From: Alkalibacillus haloalkaliphilus C5
GTDB taxonomy: Bacteria > Bacillota > Bacilli > Bacillales > Alkalibacillaceae
Direction: 5' to 3'
DNA: 32,158 bases
NCBI RefSeq assembly: GCF_000269905.1
Contig: NZ_AKIF01000012.1
Span: 1-32,158 of the forward strand
Shown here: in pieces, positions 1 to 7,566 of the stretch
Layout: every line of letters starts with the position of its first letter
Position numbering within the stretch: position 1 is the stretch's first letter
Notes under the pieces: model-generated
Databases searched by the model: none
What the model was told of the DNA's origin: nothing
What the model saw: the letters and a program-made list of their open reading frames with translations, nothing else
Made by a program: the position numbers and the translations under genes

Positions 1-33
1 AAAACAGTTTTAAAGTGAGCGTGCGGGGGGTGC

Positions 34-48
34 AAGCCATTATGGCTT
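34..48. repeat. 15-bp palindrome just upstream of sda
   Basis: AAGCCAT-T-ATGGCTT is a perfect inverted repeat around a single central base, ending 7 bases before the sda start codon. It could be an operator or a small hairpin that covers the translation start. The function is inferred from position only. No DnaA box was seen in the first 55 bases, but the real promoter may lie outside the window. Confidence 0.4.
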
Positions 49-55
49 AAGAATT

Positions 56-196
56 ATGGAAACCTTATCTGATCAGTTATTAATTGATTCATATTACAAG
101 GCGAAAAACCTTAATTTAAATCATGACTTCATTCAACTAATTGAGAAAGAGTTAAAAAAGCGAAAATTAATTGATCACCTTAAAGAATCATCTTAG
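56..196 (+). CDS. sda: Sda, sporulation histidine kinase inhibitor
   Basis: A 46-residue protein, the same length as B. subtilis Sda. It shows the family pattern [13 protein letters not shown] near the N-terminus, followed by [19 protein letters not shown], which corresponds to the two-helix hairpin of the family. Known family role: Sda binds the dimerisation/phosphotransfer domain of KinA and blocks entry into sporulation when replication is disturbed. ATG at 56 is the only ATG, GTG or TTG in this open frame after the stop at 11-13. It has no clear Shine-Dalgarno; the G-run at 25-30 is too far away (about 25 bases). A strong terminator follows at 224. Identification rests on pattern recall of the family and is quite firm. 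Confidence 0.9.
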   Translation: METLSDQLLIDSYYKAKNLNLNHDFIQLIEKELKKRKLIDHLKESS

Positions 197-223
197 TTAG
201 AGTTTCTTCCTATATATAAGTCT

Positions 224-252
224 GTGACACTCACCGTGAGTGTCACTTTTTT
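224..252 (+). terminator. Rho-independent terminator after sda
   Basis: The arms GTGACACTCAC and GTGAGTGTCAC pair almost end to end and are followed by six T. It separates sda from the Mrp operon promoter. Confidence 0.9.
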
Positions 253-276
253 ATTTAATGTTCACAGAGTTTTTCT

Positions 277-305
277 TTTCAAAGAACATAAAATATCGTT
301 ATAAT
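277..305 (+). promoter_or_regulatory. Sigma-A-type promoter of the mrp operon
   Basis: TTTCAA at 277-282 and a consensus TATAAT at 300-305 are separated by 17 bases. Transcription would begin near 312, about 40 bases before the mrpA ATG. Seen in sequence; activity is inferred. Confidence 0.7.
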
Positions 306-353
306 GTTACTGTATTTATTGCGGCTTAGATTTTTCGAAAGGATGAAACAAGT

Positions 354-2684
354 ATGATCTATGCAGTTTTTGCCCCATTATTATTTGCGGTACTTATCCC
401 TTTCTTAAGTCGATGGAAGGAAAAAGTACATACAGGTTGGCTTATACTGGCTGTACCATTTCTGATCTTCTTGTACTTTTTACAGTTCGTAGGTCCTAAC
501 TTCGAACCACAAGTACAGTCAGTACAATGGATTCCATCTCTCGATATTTCATTATCTTTTCATTTAGATGGGTTAAGTTTATTATTTGCCTTATTAATTA
601 GCGGTATTGGAACTTTAGTTGTTCTCTATTCAATTTATTACTTAAATCACAAGGAACAACTAGGTCATTTTTATACTTATCTTTATATTTTCATGACCGC
701 TATGTTAGGTGTAGTACTATCAGATAATGTATTTGCTCTATATGCGTTCTGGGAGTTTACATCGATTTCGTCATTTTTACTAATTGGTTACTGGCATTAC
801 CGTGAACGTTCACGTTATGGTGCATTAAAATCAATGTTAATCACAGTACTCGGTGGCTTCAGTTTACTTGCAGGTATTATCCTTCTAACTATAGTTACTG
901 GAACTACTAGTATTCGTGAAATGGTTGCACAAGCAGATGTTATTGTAGACAGCCATTATTTTCCTTTTATTTTAGCGTTCTTATTACTTGGTGCATTTAC
1001 CAAATCTGCACAATTTCCGTTTCACATTTGGTTACCAGATGCGATGGAAGCACCAACGCCAGTTAGTGCCTATTTACACTCAGCTACAATGGTTAAAGCG
1101 GGTATTTATTTAATGGCTCGTTTTTCACCAATATTAGGAGGAGAACCAAACTTTTTCTTCTTACTAAGTTTATTTGGTATCGTGACATTAGTTTGGGGTT
1201 CTTTCATGGCTGTAAGACAAACAGATCTAAAAGGAATCTTAGCTTACTCAACAATCAGTCAATTAGGTATGATTATGGCTATGTTAGGGTTTGGAACAGA
1301 CATCGCCTTATTTGCCGCAGTCTTTCACATTTTAAACCATGCAACTTTCAAAGGTAGTTTGTTCATGGTTGCTGGTATAGTAGACCACGAAACAGGTACG
1401 CGAGACATTCGAAAACTTGGTGGTCTTATGACATTTATGCCGATTTCGTTTACATTAGCGATCTTCGGTACATTCTCAATGGCTGGTGTCCCACTACCAT
1501 TCTTAAACGGTTTCTACAGTAAAGAAATGTTTTTTGATGCGACATTGGTTAACAGTGCATCTGGGCCATTTATGGAAGCCTTGGTCGCCGCTTTACCTGT
1601 ATTAGCTGTAATTGGTAGTATCTTTACATTTGTTTACTCGATGTATCTATTCTTCGGCACATTTACTGGTAAATATAAAGAAGATGAGTTACCACAAACA
1701 CCACATGAAGCACCTAAAATGATGCTTCTTCCACCATTTATTTTAATACTTGGTGTTATTACAATTGGTTTATTCCCTGAAATGTTTAATCAAGGGTTAA
1801 TTACGCATGCTGCTGATGCAGTATTCGGTGCTGAAAATAATAAAGACATTTATTTCTGGCACGGCTTAGTTCCTGCATTCTACATGTCAGTAGCTGTAGT
1901 GGTATTAGGGATCGTTCTTTATCTTACAAAGAGCAAATGGGAAGGCATTTATTCAGTCTTACCAGGACGCTTAAGTTTTAACCGTGTATATGATTGGTTA
2001 ATCGAAAACATCGAAACTGGTTCAAATAAGATTACAACTTCTTATATGACAGGTTCATTAAGATTTTACATGGTTCTAGTTATCACAGCGATTTTTGCTA
2101 TTACGTTAGGTGTATTAATTCAAACAAACGGTGTTAACTTTGAAGTTACAGACGTTGCACCAATTACAACGAAAGAGCTGATTGTAGCAGCTATTATGGC
2201 TATTGCTGCGATTGCAACGATCTTTGTTCATAACAGAATAGCGATTATTCTTATAGTAGGTGTAATTGGTTATGGATTAGCGATTCTTTTCGTATTCTAC
2301 CGAGCACCAGACTTAGCACTTACACAATTAATCGTGGAAACAGTAACTGTTGTATTATTTATGTTATGTTTCTACCACTTACCGAACTTACAAAAATCAA
2401 CAACTCCGTTACTCACTAAAGGGGTTAACATTGCAATTTCCGTTGGTTTCGGACTATTACTAATGGTTATTGGTGTAAGCGCGTATAACAGTCGTGCGTT
2501 TGATTCAATTGCAGATTACTATATTGAAAATGCCGATCCTCTAGGAGGCGGTTACAATATGGTAAACGTAATCCTTGTTGACTTCCGAGGAATCGATACA
2601 TTGTTTGAGGTAGCCGTTTTATTCGGAGCAGCATTAGCGATTATCGCTATGATTAAACTTCGCCGAGATAAGGGGGCGAAATAA
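354..2684 (+). CDS. mrpA: Na+/H+ antiporter subunit MrpA
   Basis: 776 residues, the size of the large MrpA/MnhA subunit (about 775-800). It is hydrophobic throughout, with many membrane segments. The N-terminal two thirds are NuoL-like: WEFTSISSFLLIGYW around residues 131-145, LPDAMEAPTPVSAYLHSATMVKAG, and HATFKGSLFMVAGIVDHETGTRD. The C-terminal part carries the MrpA-specific extension with FYRAPDLALTQLIVETVT and ends with NVILVDFRGIDTLFEVAVLF, typical of the end of MrpA. Family role: it forms the antiporter with the other Mrp subunits, exchanging cytoplasmic Na+ for H+, and supports salt and alkali tolerance. The ATG at 354 follows AAAGGATG. The stop codon abuts the mrpC ATG directly, so no mrpB lies between. 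Confidence 0.95.
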   Translation: MIYAVFAPLLFAVLIPFLSRWKEKVHTGWLILAVPFLIFLYFLQFVGPNFEPQVQSVQWIPSLDISLSFHLDGLSLLFALLISGIGTLVVLYSIYYLNHKEQLGHFYTYLYIFMTAMLGVVLSDNVFALYAFWEFTSISSFLLIGYWHYRERSRYGALKSMLITVLGGFSLLAGIILLTIVTGTTSIREMVAQADVIVDSHYFPFILAFLLLGAFTKSAQFPFHIWLPDAMEAPTPVSAYLHSATMVKAGIYLMARFSPILGGEPNFFFLLSLFGIVTLVWGSFMAVRQTDLKGILAYSTISQLGMIMAMLGFGTDIALFAAVFHILNHATFKGSLFMVAGIVDHETGTRDIRKLGGLMTFMPISFTLAIFGTFSMAGVPLPFLNGFYSKEMFFDATLVNSASGPFMEALVAALPVLAVIGSIFTFVYSMYLFFGTFTGKYKEDELPQTPHEAPKMMLLPPFILILGVITIGLFPEMFNQGLITHAADAVFGAENNKDIYFWHGLVPAFYMSVAVVVLGIVLYLTKSKWEGIYSVLPGRLSFNRVYDWLIENIETGSNKITTSYMTGSLRFYMVLVITAIFAITLGVLIQTNGVNFEVTDVAPITTKELIVAAIMAIAAIATIFVHNRIAIILIVGVIGYGLAILFVFYRAPDLALTQLIVETVTVVLFMLCFYHLPNLQKSTTPLLTKGVNIAISVGFGLLLMVIGVSAYNSRAFDSIADYYIENADPLGGGYNMVNVILVDFRGIDTLFEVAVLFGAALAIIAMIKLRRDKGAK

Positions 2685-3023
2685 ATGGAGATTATTATGA
2701 TAGGATTAGCATCGATTTTATTCGGTGCTGGTATATACAATCTATTACAAAAACAACTACTAAGAATTGTTGTTGGAACAGTATTAATTTCACACGGGGC
2801 ACACTTATACTTCTTAACGATGGCTCAATTAAAACGAGGTGCTCCTCCATTAGTTGTAGATGGAGTTACGGAATATACTGACCCATTACCACAGGCATTA
2901 GTCCTTACAGCGATTGTAATTGCCTTTGGTGTAACAAGTTTCTTATTAGTGTTAGCATATCGTACTTATACGGTAAATAAGACAGATAATATGGAAGAAT
3001 TGCGAGGTAGTGATCATGAATAA
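2685..3023 (+). CDS. mrpC: Na+/H+ antiporter subunit MrpC
   Basis: 112 residues, a NuoK-like subunit with three predicted membrane helices. The family-typical features LLRIVVGTVLISHGAHL, KRGAPPL and DPLPQALVLTAIVIAFG are all visible. The ATG starts immediately after the mrpA TAA and has its own AGGGGG 8 bases upstream. In other Bacillaceae mrpB separates mrpA from mrpC; here it does not. The 3' end overlaps the mrpD start by 8 bases (ATGAATAA), which suggests translational coupling. Confidence 0.95.
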   Translation: MEIIMIGLASILFGAGIYNLLQKQLLRIVVGTVLISHGAHLYFLTMAQLKRGAPPLVVDGVTEYTDPLPQALVLTAIVIAFGVTSFLLVLAYRTYTVNKTDNMEELRGSDHE

Positions 3024-4496
3024 TTTAATATTTTTGCCTATAGTCCTACCACTTATTGCAAGTGTTATCGCTGCGTTCTTTCCTAAAAAGCTTAACTTAT
3101 CACGTAAGTTTGCTCAAATTACGTCTGTCATATTAACTATTATGACAGCTGCATTAACTTGGCATGTATTAACAAACGGTATTATTGTTGTTCAATCCGG
3201 CGGTTGGGAAGCACCTTTCGGAATCTCAATCGTTGGAGATGGCCTATCCATGGTTTTAGTTATGACGACTTATATCATTGGTACTGCTGCTGTCTTTTAT
3301 GCTCCATCAGTACTAGATAAGCAACAAGAAAGTTTTTACTTCTATGCATTTTTCTTCTTGCTTATCTCAGGAGTTGTTGGTGCATTTATGACGGGTGATT
3401 TGTTTAACCTTTTCGTATTCTTTGAAGTGATGTTAATTGCTTCATACGGGTTAATCGTACTTGGTAATGGTAAGGTACAGTTAAGAGAATCGATGAAATA
3501 TGTATTGTTTAATGTTTTCTCTTCTATGCTGTTCGTTGTCGCAATTGCATTTATATATGCGATTACAGGTACAGTAAACTTTGCTCAATTAGCAGAACGC
3601 GTCGAGTATGTAGAACAAGCAGGAATCTTAACAACAGTAGCGATTATTTTATTCTTTGTATTCGCCGTTAAAGCTGCTATATTCCCTCTATACTACTGGT
3701 TACCAAATTCCTATGTGGTTCCTAATGCTGTAGTATCAGCATTATTCGGTGCATTACTAACTAAGGTAGGGATTTACTCAATATTAAGAGTGTTTACATT
3801 AATTTTCGTACATGATACGGGAGTAACACACCAAATTTTCATTTGGTTAGCAATGTTTACGATGTTATTTGGTGTCATTGGTGCACTCTCGACAAATAAT
3901 GTGAAACTTATCATCACGTATAATATTATCCCTGCAGTTGGTTTCATGTTAATGGGTATTGGCCTTTATACCGAAGACGCAATTGCTGGCTCCGTTTACT
4001 ATTTAATGCACGACATGGTTATTAAAGGAGCATTATTCTTCTTAATCGGGGCATTAATAGTTGCAGCTGGCACAAAAGATTTAAGAGAGATGAGCGGTGT
4101 TATTCAGAAGTTCCCGTTACTCGGTGGATCTTCTTCGTTGCCTCTTTAATTTTAGCTGGAGTACCACCATTCAGTGGGTTTATTGGAAAAATATTATTAT
4201 TACGTGGTGGTTTAGAACAGGAAGAGTTCTTACTCGTCATTGTAGCCTTAATTTCAAGTTTACTAATCTTGTTCTCAATGATGCGTATTTTCATTCGAGG
4301 ATTTTGGGGCGACTTAATGGATAACATCTCTGATGATCGTAAGCGAGTACGCAACTTAACAATCCCTGGTGTCGTCTTAGTCAGCATTTCTATTTTCTTA
4401 GGAGTAGGTGCAGAGGCTGTATATCCTCACGTTGAAACAATCGCAAATATGCTAATGGACAGAACAGAATACATTAGTTCTGTTTTAAAGGAGTAG
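3016..4496 (+). pseudogene. mrpD: Na+/H+ antiporter subunit MrpD, interrupted by a one-base frameshift
   Basis: A NuoN/NuoM-like antiporter subunit. ATG 3016 is preferred over GTG 3010 because GAGGT lies 7 bases before it. Residues 1-370 are intact and include the family's key charges: Glu137 in LFVFFEVML and Lys219 in FAVKAA, at the positions known to be needed in Bacillus MrpD. At about 4123-4127 (CTCGGTGGATC) the frame is lost and a stop follows at 4147. The missing C-terminal part continues in the -1 frame (WIFFVASLILAGVPPFSGF onward) and ends with TAG at 4494-4496. Restoring one base, for example GGT TGG, gives about 495 residues, the normal family length. It could be a sequencing error, a recent mutation or, less likely, recoding. 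Confidence 0.9.
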
Positions 4497-4502
4497 TGTG
4501 AT

Positions 4503-4979
4503 ATGGCCATACAGATTATTTTTAACTTATTAATCGCGGTTATGTGGATGTTCTTAAGTGAAACGTATACAGTACTTTCATTTTTCATCGGTTTATTTAT
4601 CGGTATGGGTTTACTGTTTTTCCTAAGACGATTTGTACCAGACATCTTTTATGTCGTTCGTTTGTATAGAATTATAAAATTAAATTTGATCTTTTTACGT
4701 GAATTGATTTTATCAAGTGTAAGTATCGTAGCACTGGCGTATAAGCCTAAATTGGACATTGAACCTGGTATATTTGCTTTACCTATAGAGCTAAAGAGCA
4801 GTTGGGAAATTGCGCTTTTAGGTAATTTAATCTCATTAACTCCAGGAACGTTATCAGTTGCAGTAGCAGATGATAACTCAAAAATCTACATTCATGCGAT
4901 GGACCTTCCAGATGTGGAAGCGTCCATCACTGAGATTAAAGAAACATTTGAAAAAGCAATTATGGAGGTGACACGATAA
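4503..4979 (+). CDS. mrpE: Na+/H+ antiporter subunit MrpE
   Basis: 158 residues, the normal MrpE length. It has two or three N-terminal membrane helices followed by a soluble C-terminal domain with the family signature LLGNLISLTPGTLSVAVADD and IYIHAMDL. MrpE is a membrane subunit of the Mrp antiporter complex without a counterpart in complex I. The ATG follows AAGGAG with good spacing and lies 6 bases after the mrpD stop, and the stop is followed directly by the mrpF ATG. This tight packing supports one operon transcript. Confidence 0.95.
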   Translation: MAIQIIFNLLIAVMWMFLSETYTVLSFFIGLFIGMGLLFFLRRFVPDIFYVVRLYRIIKLNLIFLRELILSSVSIVALAYKPKLDIEPGIFALPIELKSSWEIALLGNLISLTPGTLSVAVADDNSKIYIHAMDLPDVEASITEIKETFEKAIMEVTR

Positions 4980-5285
4980 ATGCTTAACGAATTCGGCGCA
5001 CAAATGTTGGATGTTGTCTTATGGATTAGCTTTGTTGGTGTCACAATATCCATTTTTATTTTAGTTTATAGAACCATTATGGGCCCTACAAACCCTGATC
5101 GAGCTGTAGCTTTAGATGCGATTGGTATCAATATGATGGCCTTAGTTGGCTTACAAGCGATTAACTTAGGTACTGATCGATTAAATGACGTTGTTCTATT
5201 AATCGGCATTCTATTGTTCATAGGTACGATCGCCATAGCGAAATTCTTAGAAAAGGGTGTTATCATTGATCGACATAATCATTAG
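4980..5285 (+). CDS. mrpF: Na+/H+ antiporter subunit MrpF
   Basis: 101 residues with three predicted membrane helices. The family signature RTIMGPTNPDRAVALDAIG is clear, as is LLIGILLFIGTIAIAKFLEKG. It is a small membrane subunit of the Mrp complex and related to bile-acid/Na+ efflux protein MnhF. The ATG abuts the mrpE stop, with GGAGGTG of the mrpE end serving as ribosome binding site. The last 20 bases overlap mrpG. Confidence 0.95.
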   Translation: MLNEFGAQMLDVVLWISFVGVTISIFILVYRTIMGPTNPDRAVALDAIGINMMALVGLQAINLGTDRLNDVVLLIGILLFIGTIAIAKFLEKGVIIDRHNH

Positions 5286-5598
5286 TCTATTGTTATTGCT
5301 AGGGACATTTTTTATCCTTTCTGGCTCATTAGGAATATTACGATTCCCTGACGTTTATACAAGATTGCACGCAGCGACTAAAGCCGCAACACTTGGTGTA
5401 GCTGGTGTACTTCTAGGTTCATTTCTATACCTTTTATTTGATCAAGGTATTGTAAGTGGTAAATTATTATTAGGTATAGTATTCGTATTAATCACAGCTC
5501 CCATTAGTGGACACATGATCTCAAGAGCCGCATATAATTCTGGTGTCGAGTTGTGGGATAAAACGAAGCGTGACCATTTAAAAAACGAATCGAAATAA
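5266..5598 (+). CDS. mrpG: Na+/H+ antiporter subunit MrpG
   Basis: About 110 residues with three membrane helices. [24 protein letters not shown] is the MrpG/PhaG signature and is followed by [16 protein letters not shown]. Start: TTG 5266 is chosen because AAAGGG at 5252-5257 is well spaced from it; GTG 5257, three codons upstream, lies directly on that Shine-Dalgarno and is the alternative. It overlaps the end of mrpF by 20 bases, as is usual in mrp operons. It is the last gene of the operon, and a strong terminator follows. Confidence 0.92.
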   Translation: MIDIIISLLLLLGTFFILSGSLGILRFPDVYTRLHAATKAATLGVAGVLLGSFLYLLFDQGIVSGKLLLGIVFVLITAPISGHMISRAAYNSGVELWDKTKRDHLKNESK

Positions 5599-5624
5599 GC
5601 TTATAAATAGCCTCATATCAAAAG

Positions 5625-5669
5625 AAACACCAATTACAAGGGTTTTATCCCTTATAATTGGTGTTTTTC
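5625..5669 (+). terminator. Rho-independent terminator of the mrp operon
   Basis: A long hairpin: AAACACCAATTA with AAGGG pairs with CCCTT and TAATTGGTGTTT around a TTTTAT loop, followed by a T-run. Confidence 0.92.
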
Positions 5670-5737
5670 TTTACAGAAGGAATTCTAGAGGCTTTAACCA
5701 TGTTGATCATTTTTTTTTAATTATTTTATGTGTACAC

Positions 5738-5765
5738 GCACATTTATCTTCATCAGCCATACAAT
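5738..5765 (+). promoter_or_regulatory. SigE-like promoter of sigK
   Basis: GCACATT (5738-5744) matches the SigE -35 consensus KMATATT at six of seven positions. CATACAAT (5758-5765) is a full SigE -10 match. The spacer is 13 bases. This fits the known mother-cell cascade, where SigE switches on sigK. Sequence match seen; use of the promoter is inferred. Confidence 0.75.
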
Positions 5766-5806
5766 TAACTATAGGCAACAACCCATCACGATTTGGAGTT
5801 GATGAC

Positions 5807-6532
5807 ATGATTAGTTTATTGAAGTTGCTTGCCCTCATTTTTCAAAACCCCTATTTATTTATCGCTTATGTAAAAGGAAATGCATTTCCACAACCTTTAT
5901 CTCCTGAAGAAGAAAAGCACTATTTACAAAAATGGCAAGAAGGTGACTTAGATGCTAGAAACAAACTTATTGAGCACAATTTAAGGCTAGTAGCTCACAT
6001 TGCCAAAAAATATGAACAAAACAAAGAGGACCAAGAAGACTTAATATCTATAGGGACAATTGGTCTTATTAAAGGTGTAGAAAGTTTTTCTTTAGACAAA
6101 GGTACAAAGCTTGCTACATATGTTGCAAGGTGTATTGACAACGAAATTCTAATGTTTTTAAGGTCTTCAAAAAAGAGTAATAAAGATGTCTCATTACAAG
6201 ATCCAATTGGCCATGACAAAGAAGGAAATGAGATTAGCTTGATTGATGTGTTAAAATCTGATTCACCTGACCTTACTGAAAAAATACAAACAGCTATAGA
6301 GATCGAGCAGATTTTTCAATACATTCATTTATTAGATGAACGCGAAAAAGAAGTAATCGCAAAACGTTATGGACTTGGTAATCAAGAAGAGTATACACAG
6401 CGTGAGATTGCTAAATCACTTAGTATATCTCGTAGTTATGTTTCTAGAATTGAAAAAAGAGCTTTAATGAAAATGTTTCACGCCTTTTACAGAGAAGAAG
6501 AGAGAAAAAAGAAAAATAACCAAGCGAAGTAG
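5807..6532 (+). CDS. sigK: RNA polymerase sporulation sigma factor SigK (pro-sigma-K)
   Basis: 241 residues, close to the full length of B. subtilis pro-sigma-K. The hydrophobic N-terminus (about residues 1-24, ending near [11 protein letters not shown]) is the pro-sequence that SpoIVFB removes. Sigma-70 region 2 shows [30 protein letters not shown] and [13 protein letters not shown]. Region 4 shows [12 protein letters not shown] and [25 protein letters not shown]. Role: it directs late mother-cell transcription for coat and cortex formation. The gene is one uninterrupted frame, so no skin-type element splits it. The ATG follows GGAG. A SigE-like promoter precedes it and a SigK-type promoter lies just downstream. 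Confidence 0.95.
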   Translation: MISLLKLLALIFQNPYLFIAYVKGNAFPQPLSPEEEKHYLQKWQEGDLDARNKLIEHNLRLVAHIAKKYEQNKEDQEDLISIGTIGLIKGVESFSLDKGTKLATYVARCIDNEILMFLRSSKKSNKDVSLQDPIGHDKEGNEISLIDVLKSDSPDLTEKIQTAIEIEQIFQYIHLLDEREKEVIAKRYGLGNQEEYTQREIAKSLSISRSYVSRIEKRALMKMFHAFYREEERKKKNNQAK

Positions 6533-6542
6533 GCCATCAACC

Positions 6543-6573
6543 CACTCAATCATATAAAAAATTTCATAGCTTA
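6543..6573 (+). promoter_or_regulatory. Possible SigK-type promoter of the small sporulation gene
   Basis: CATAGCTTA (6565-6573) matches the SigK -10 consensus CATAnnnTA exactly. A CACT at 6543-6546 could serve as the weakly conserved -35 (mACm), with a spacer about one base longer than usual. It lies between sigK and the YjcZ-like gene. Confidence 0.45.
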
Positions 6574-6606
6574 TCAGTAAGAACGACTAAAGGAGAGTGG
6601 GACTAT

Positions 6607-6753
6607 ATGTATTATTATGGTCAACCATCGTACCCACCTTACCCGTTATATCACCATCATGGCCACTCAAACTTCGGTTATGCATTATTAATCATCTCTC
6701 TACTGTTGCTTCTAATATGTGGTGGTTACTATTGGTATACAGTATATTGTTAA
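6607..6753 (+). CDS. Small YjcZ-like membrane protein, probably spore-associated
   Basis: 48 residues: an N-terminal tail rich in Tyr, Pro and His (MYYYGQPSYPPYPLYHHHGH), one strong membrane segment of about 18 residues ([16 protein letters not shown]), and a short aromatic tail ending in Cys. AAAGGAG lies 11 bases before the ATG. The layout resembles the short YjcZ/SscA-type sporulation proteins of Bacillaceae, which have a Tyr/Gly-rich head and a single helix, but the head here is not the usual Gly-rich one. The call therefore rests on architecture and on position behind sigK with a possible SigK promoter. A bidirectional terminator follows. The exact function is unknown. Confidence 0.7.
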   Translation: MYYYGQPSYPPYPLYHHHGHSNFGYALLIISLLLLLICGGYYWYTVYC

Positions 6754-6804
6754 CATTTTTTAGGGGCTAGGCTTATGAGTTGCAAATCAATCTATTCAAA
6801 GCTT

Positions 6805-6848
6805 AAAAAAGCACAGCTAACAATTTTACAAGATAGCTGTGCTTTTTA
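6805..6848. terminator. Bidirectional terminator between the small gene and mtnN
   Basis: GCACAGCTA (6811-6819) and TAGCTGTGC (6834-6842) form a 9-bp stem, flanked by A6 on the left and T5 on the right, so it can work on both strands. It ends the sigK-side transcripts and the minus-strand yrrS-mtnN transcript. Confidence 0.9.
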
Positions 6849-6855
6849 AGGTTGG

Positions 6856-7545
6856 CTATTTTAATATTTCTAAAATAAATGATGCACTGTTTTTGGCTGC
6901 GCGATCTAAATACTCTTTAAACGAGACATTAGATTCTTTACCAGCAATGTCTGACAGTGAACGAATTATTAAACAAGGGGTATCGTACTGATAACACACT
7001 TGCGCGATTGATACAGCTTCCATCTCTAGTGCTTTAATACTTGGAAAACGTTTACTTACCTCTGTAACACGACCTAAGTCTGACATAAACGAGTCACCAG
7101 TACCTATTAACCCTTTTGTCACTTTTACATCGCTCGGTAGTACTTCCTTAACTTTTTCTGCTTTATTAACTAGTTGTTCGTGTGAAGGAAACGTCTCAGG
7201 CATTTGTGGAATTTGCCCATAATTATAACCAAACCCTGTTGCATCTGCATCGTGGTGAAGTGTTTCTGTTCCAATTACGATGTCTCCTACATTTAAATCA
7301 GGATCTACACCGCCTGATGACCCTGTATTAATAACATAATCTGGTGCAAAACGTTCATGTAATATCGTTGTTGAGATGGCTGCATTTACTTTACCAATAC
7401 CAGATTGAAGTAACACTACTTCTTGCCCTGCATACTCACCTATGTAAAATTTACAATTAGCAACAACAAGTTCCTCAGTAATATCAACTTGTGACTTTAA
7501 CCAATCTAATTCTTCTTCCATAGCTCCAATTATACCGTATTTCAT
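6856..7545 (-). CDS. mtnN: 5'-methylthioadenosine/S-adenosylhomocysteine nucleosidase
   Basis: 229 residues, normal for MtnN/Pfs. It cleaves adenine from MTA, SAH and 5'-deoxyadenosine, recycling SAM by-products and making the LuxS substrate. The N-terminus has IIGAMEEELDWL with the catalytic Glu12. GIGKVNAA and NTGSSGGVDP belong to the phosphorylase-type fold. ALEMEAVSIAQVCY gives the purine-site and ribose-site residues, and RSLSDIAG contains the catalytic Asp. It is the last gene of the yrrS-mtnN transcript, 21 bases after yrrS. In B. subtilis the cysteine-recycling genes yrrT-mccA-mccB lie beside it; they are not here. Confidence 0.95.
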   Translation of the reverse strand: MKYGIIGAMEEELDWLKSQVDITEELVVANCKFYIGEYAGQEVVLLQSGIGKVNAAISTTILHERFAPDYVINTGSSGGVDPDLNVGDIVIGTETLHHDADATGFGYNYGQIPQMPETFPSHEQLVNKAEKVKEVLPSDVKVTKGLIGTGDSFMSDLGRVTEVSKRFPSIKALEMEAVSIAQVCYQYDTPCLIIRSLSDIAGKESNVSFKEYLDRAAKNSASFILEILK

Positions 7546-7566
7546 TGTTGTACAACCTGCCTTTAT

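Noticed and set aside
4115-4130. Programmed -1 frameshifting in mrpD
   Set aside because: No slippery heptamer and no obvious stimulating hairpin directly downstream; a missing base is simpler.
4097-4496. Two separate short open frames (4097-4324 and 4269-4496) after the mrpD stop
   Set aside because: The 4269-4496 frame, extended upstream in the same frame, is simply the missing C-terminal third of mrpD after a one-base shift; the other is an out-of-frame shadow.
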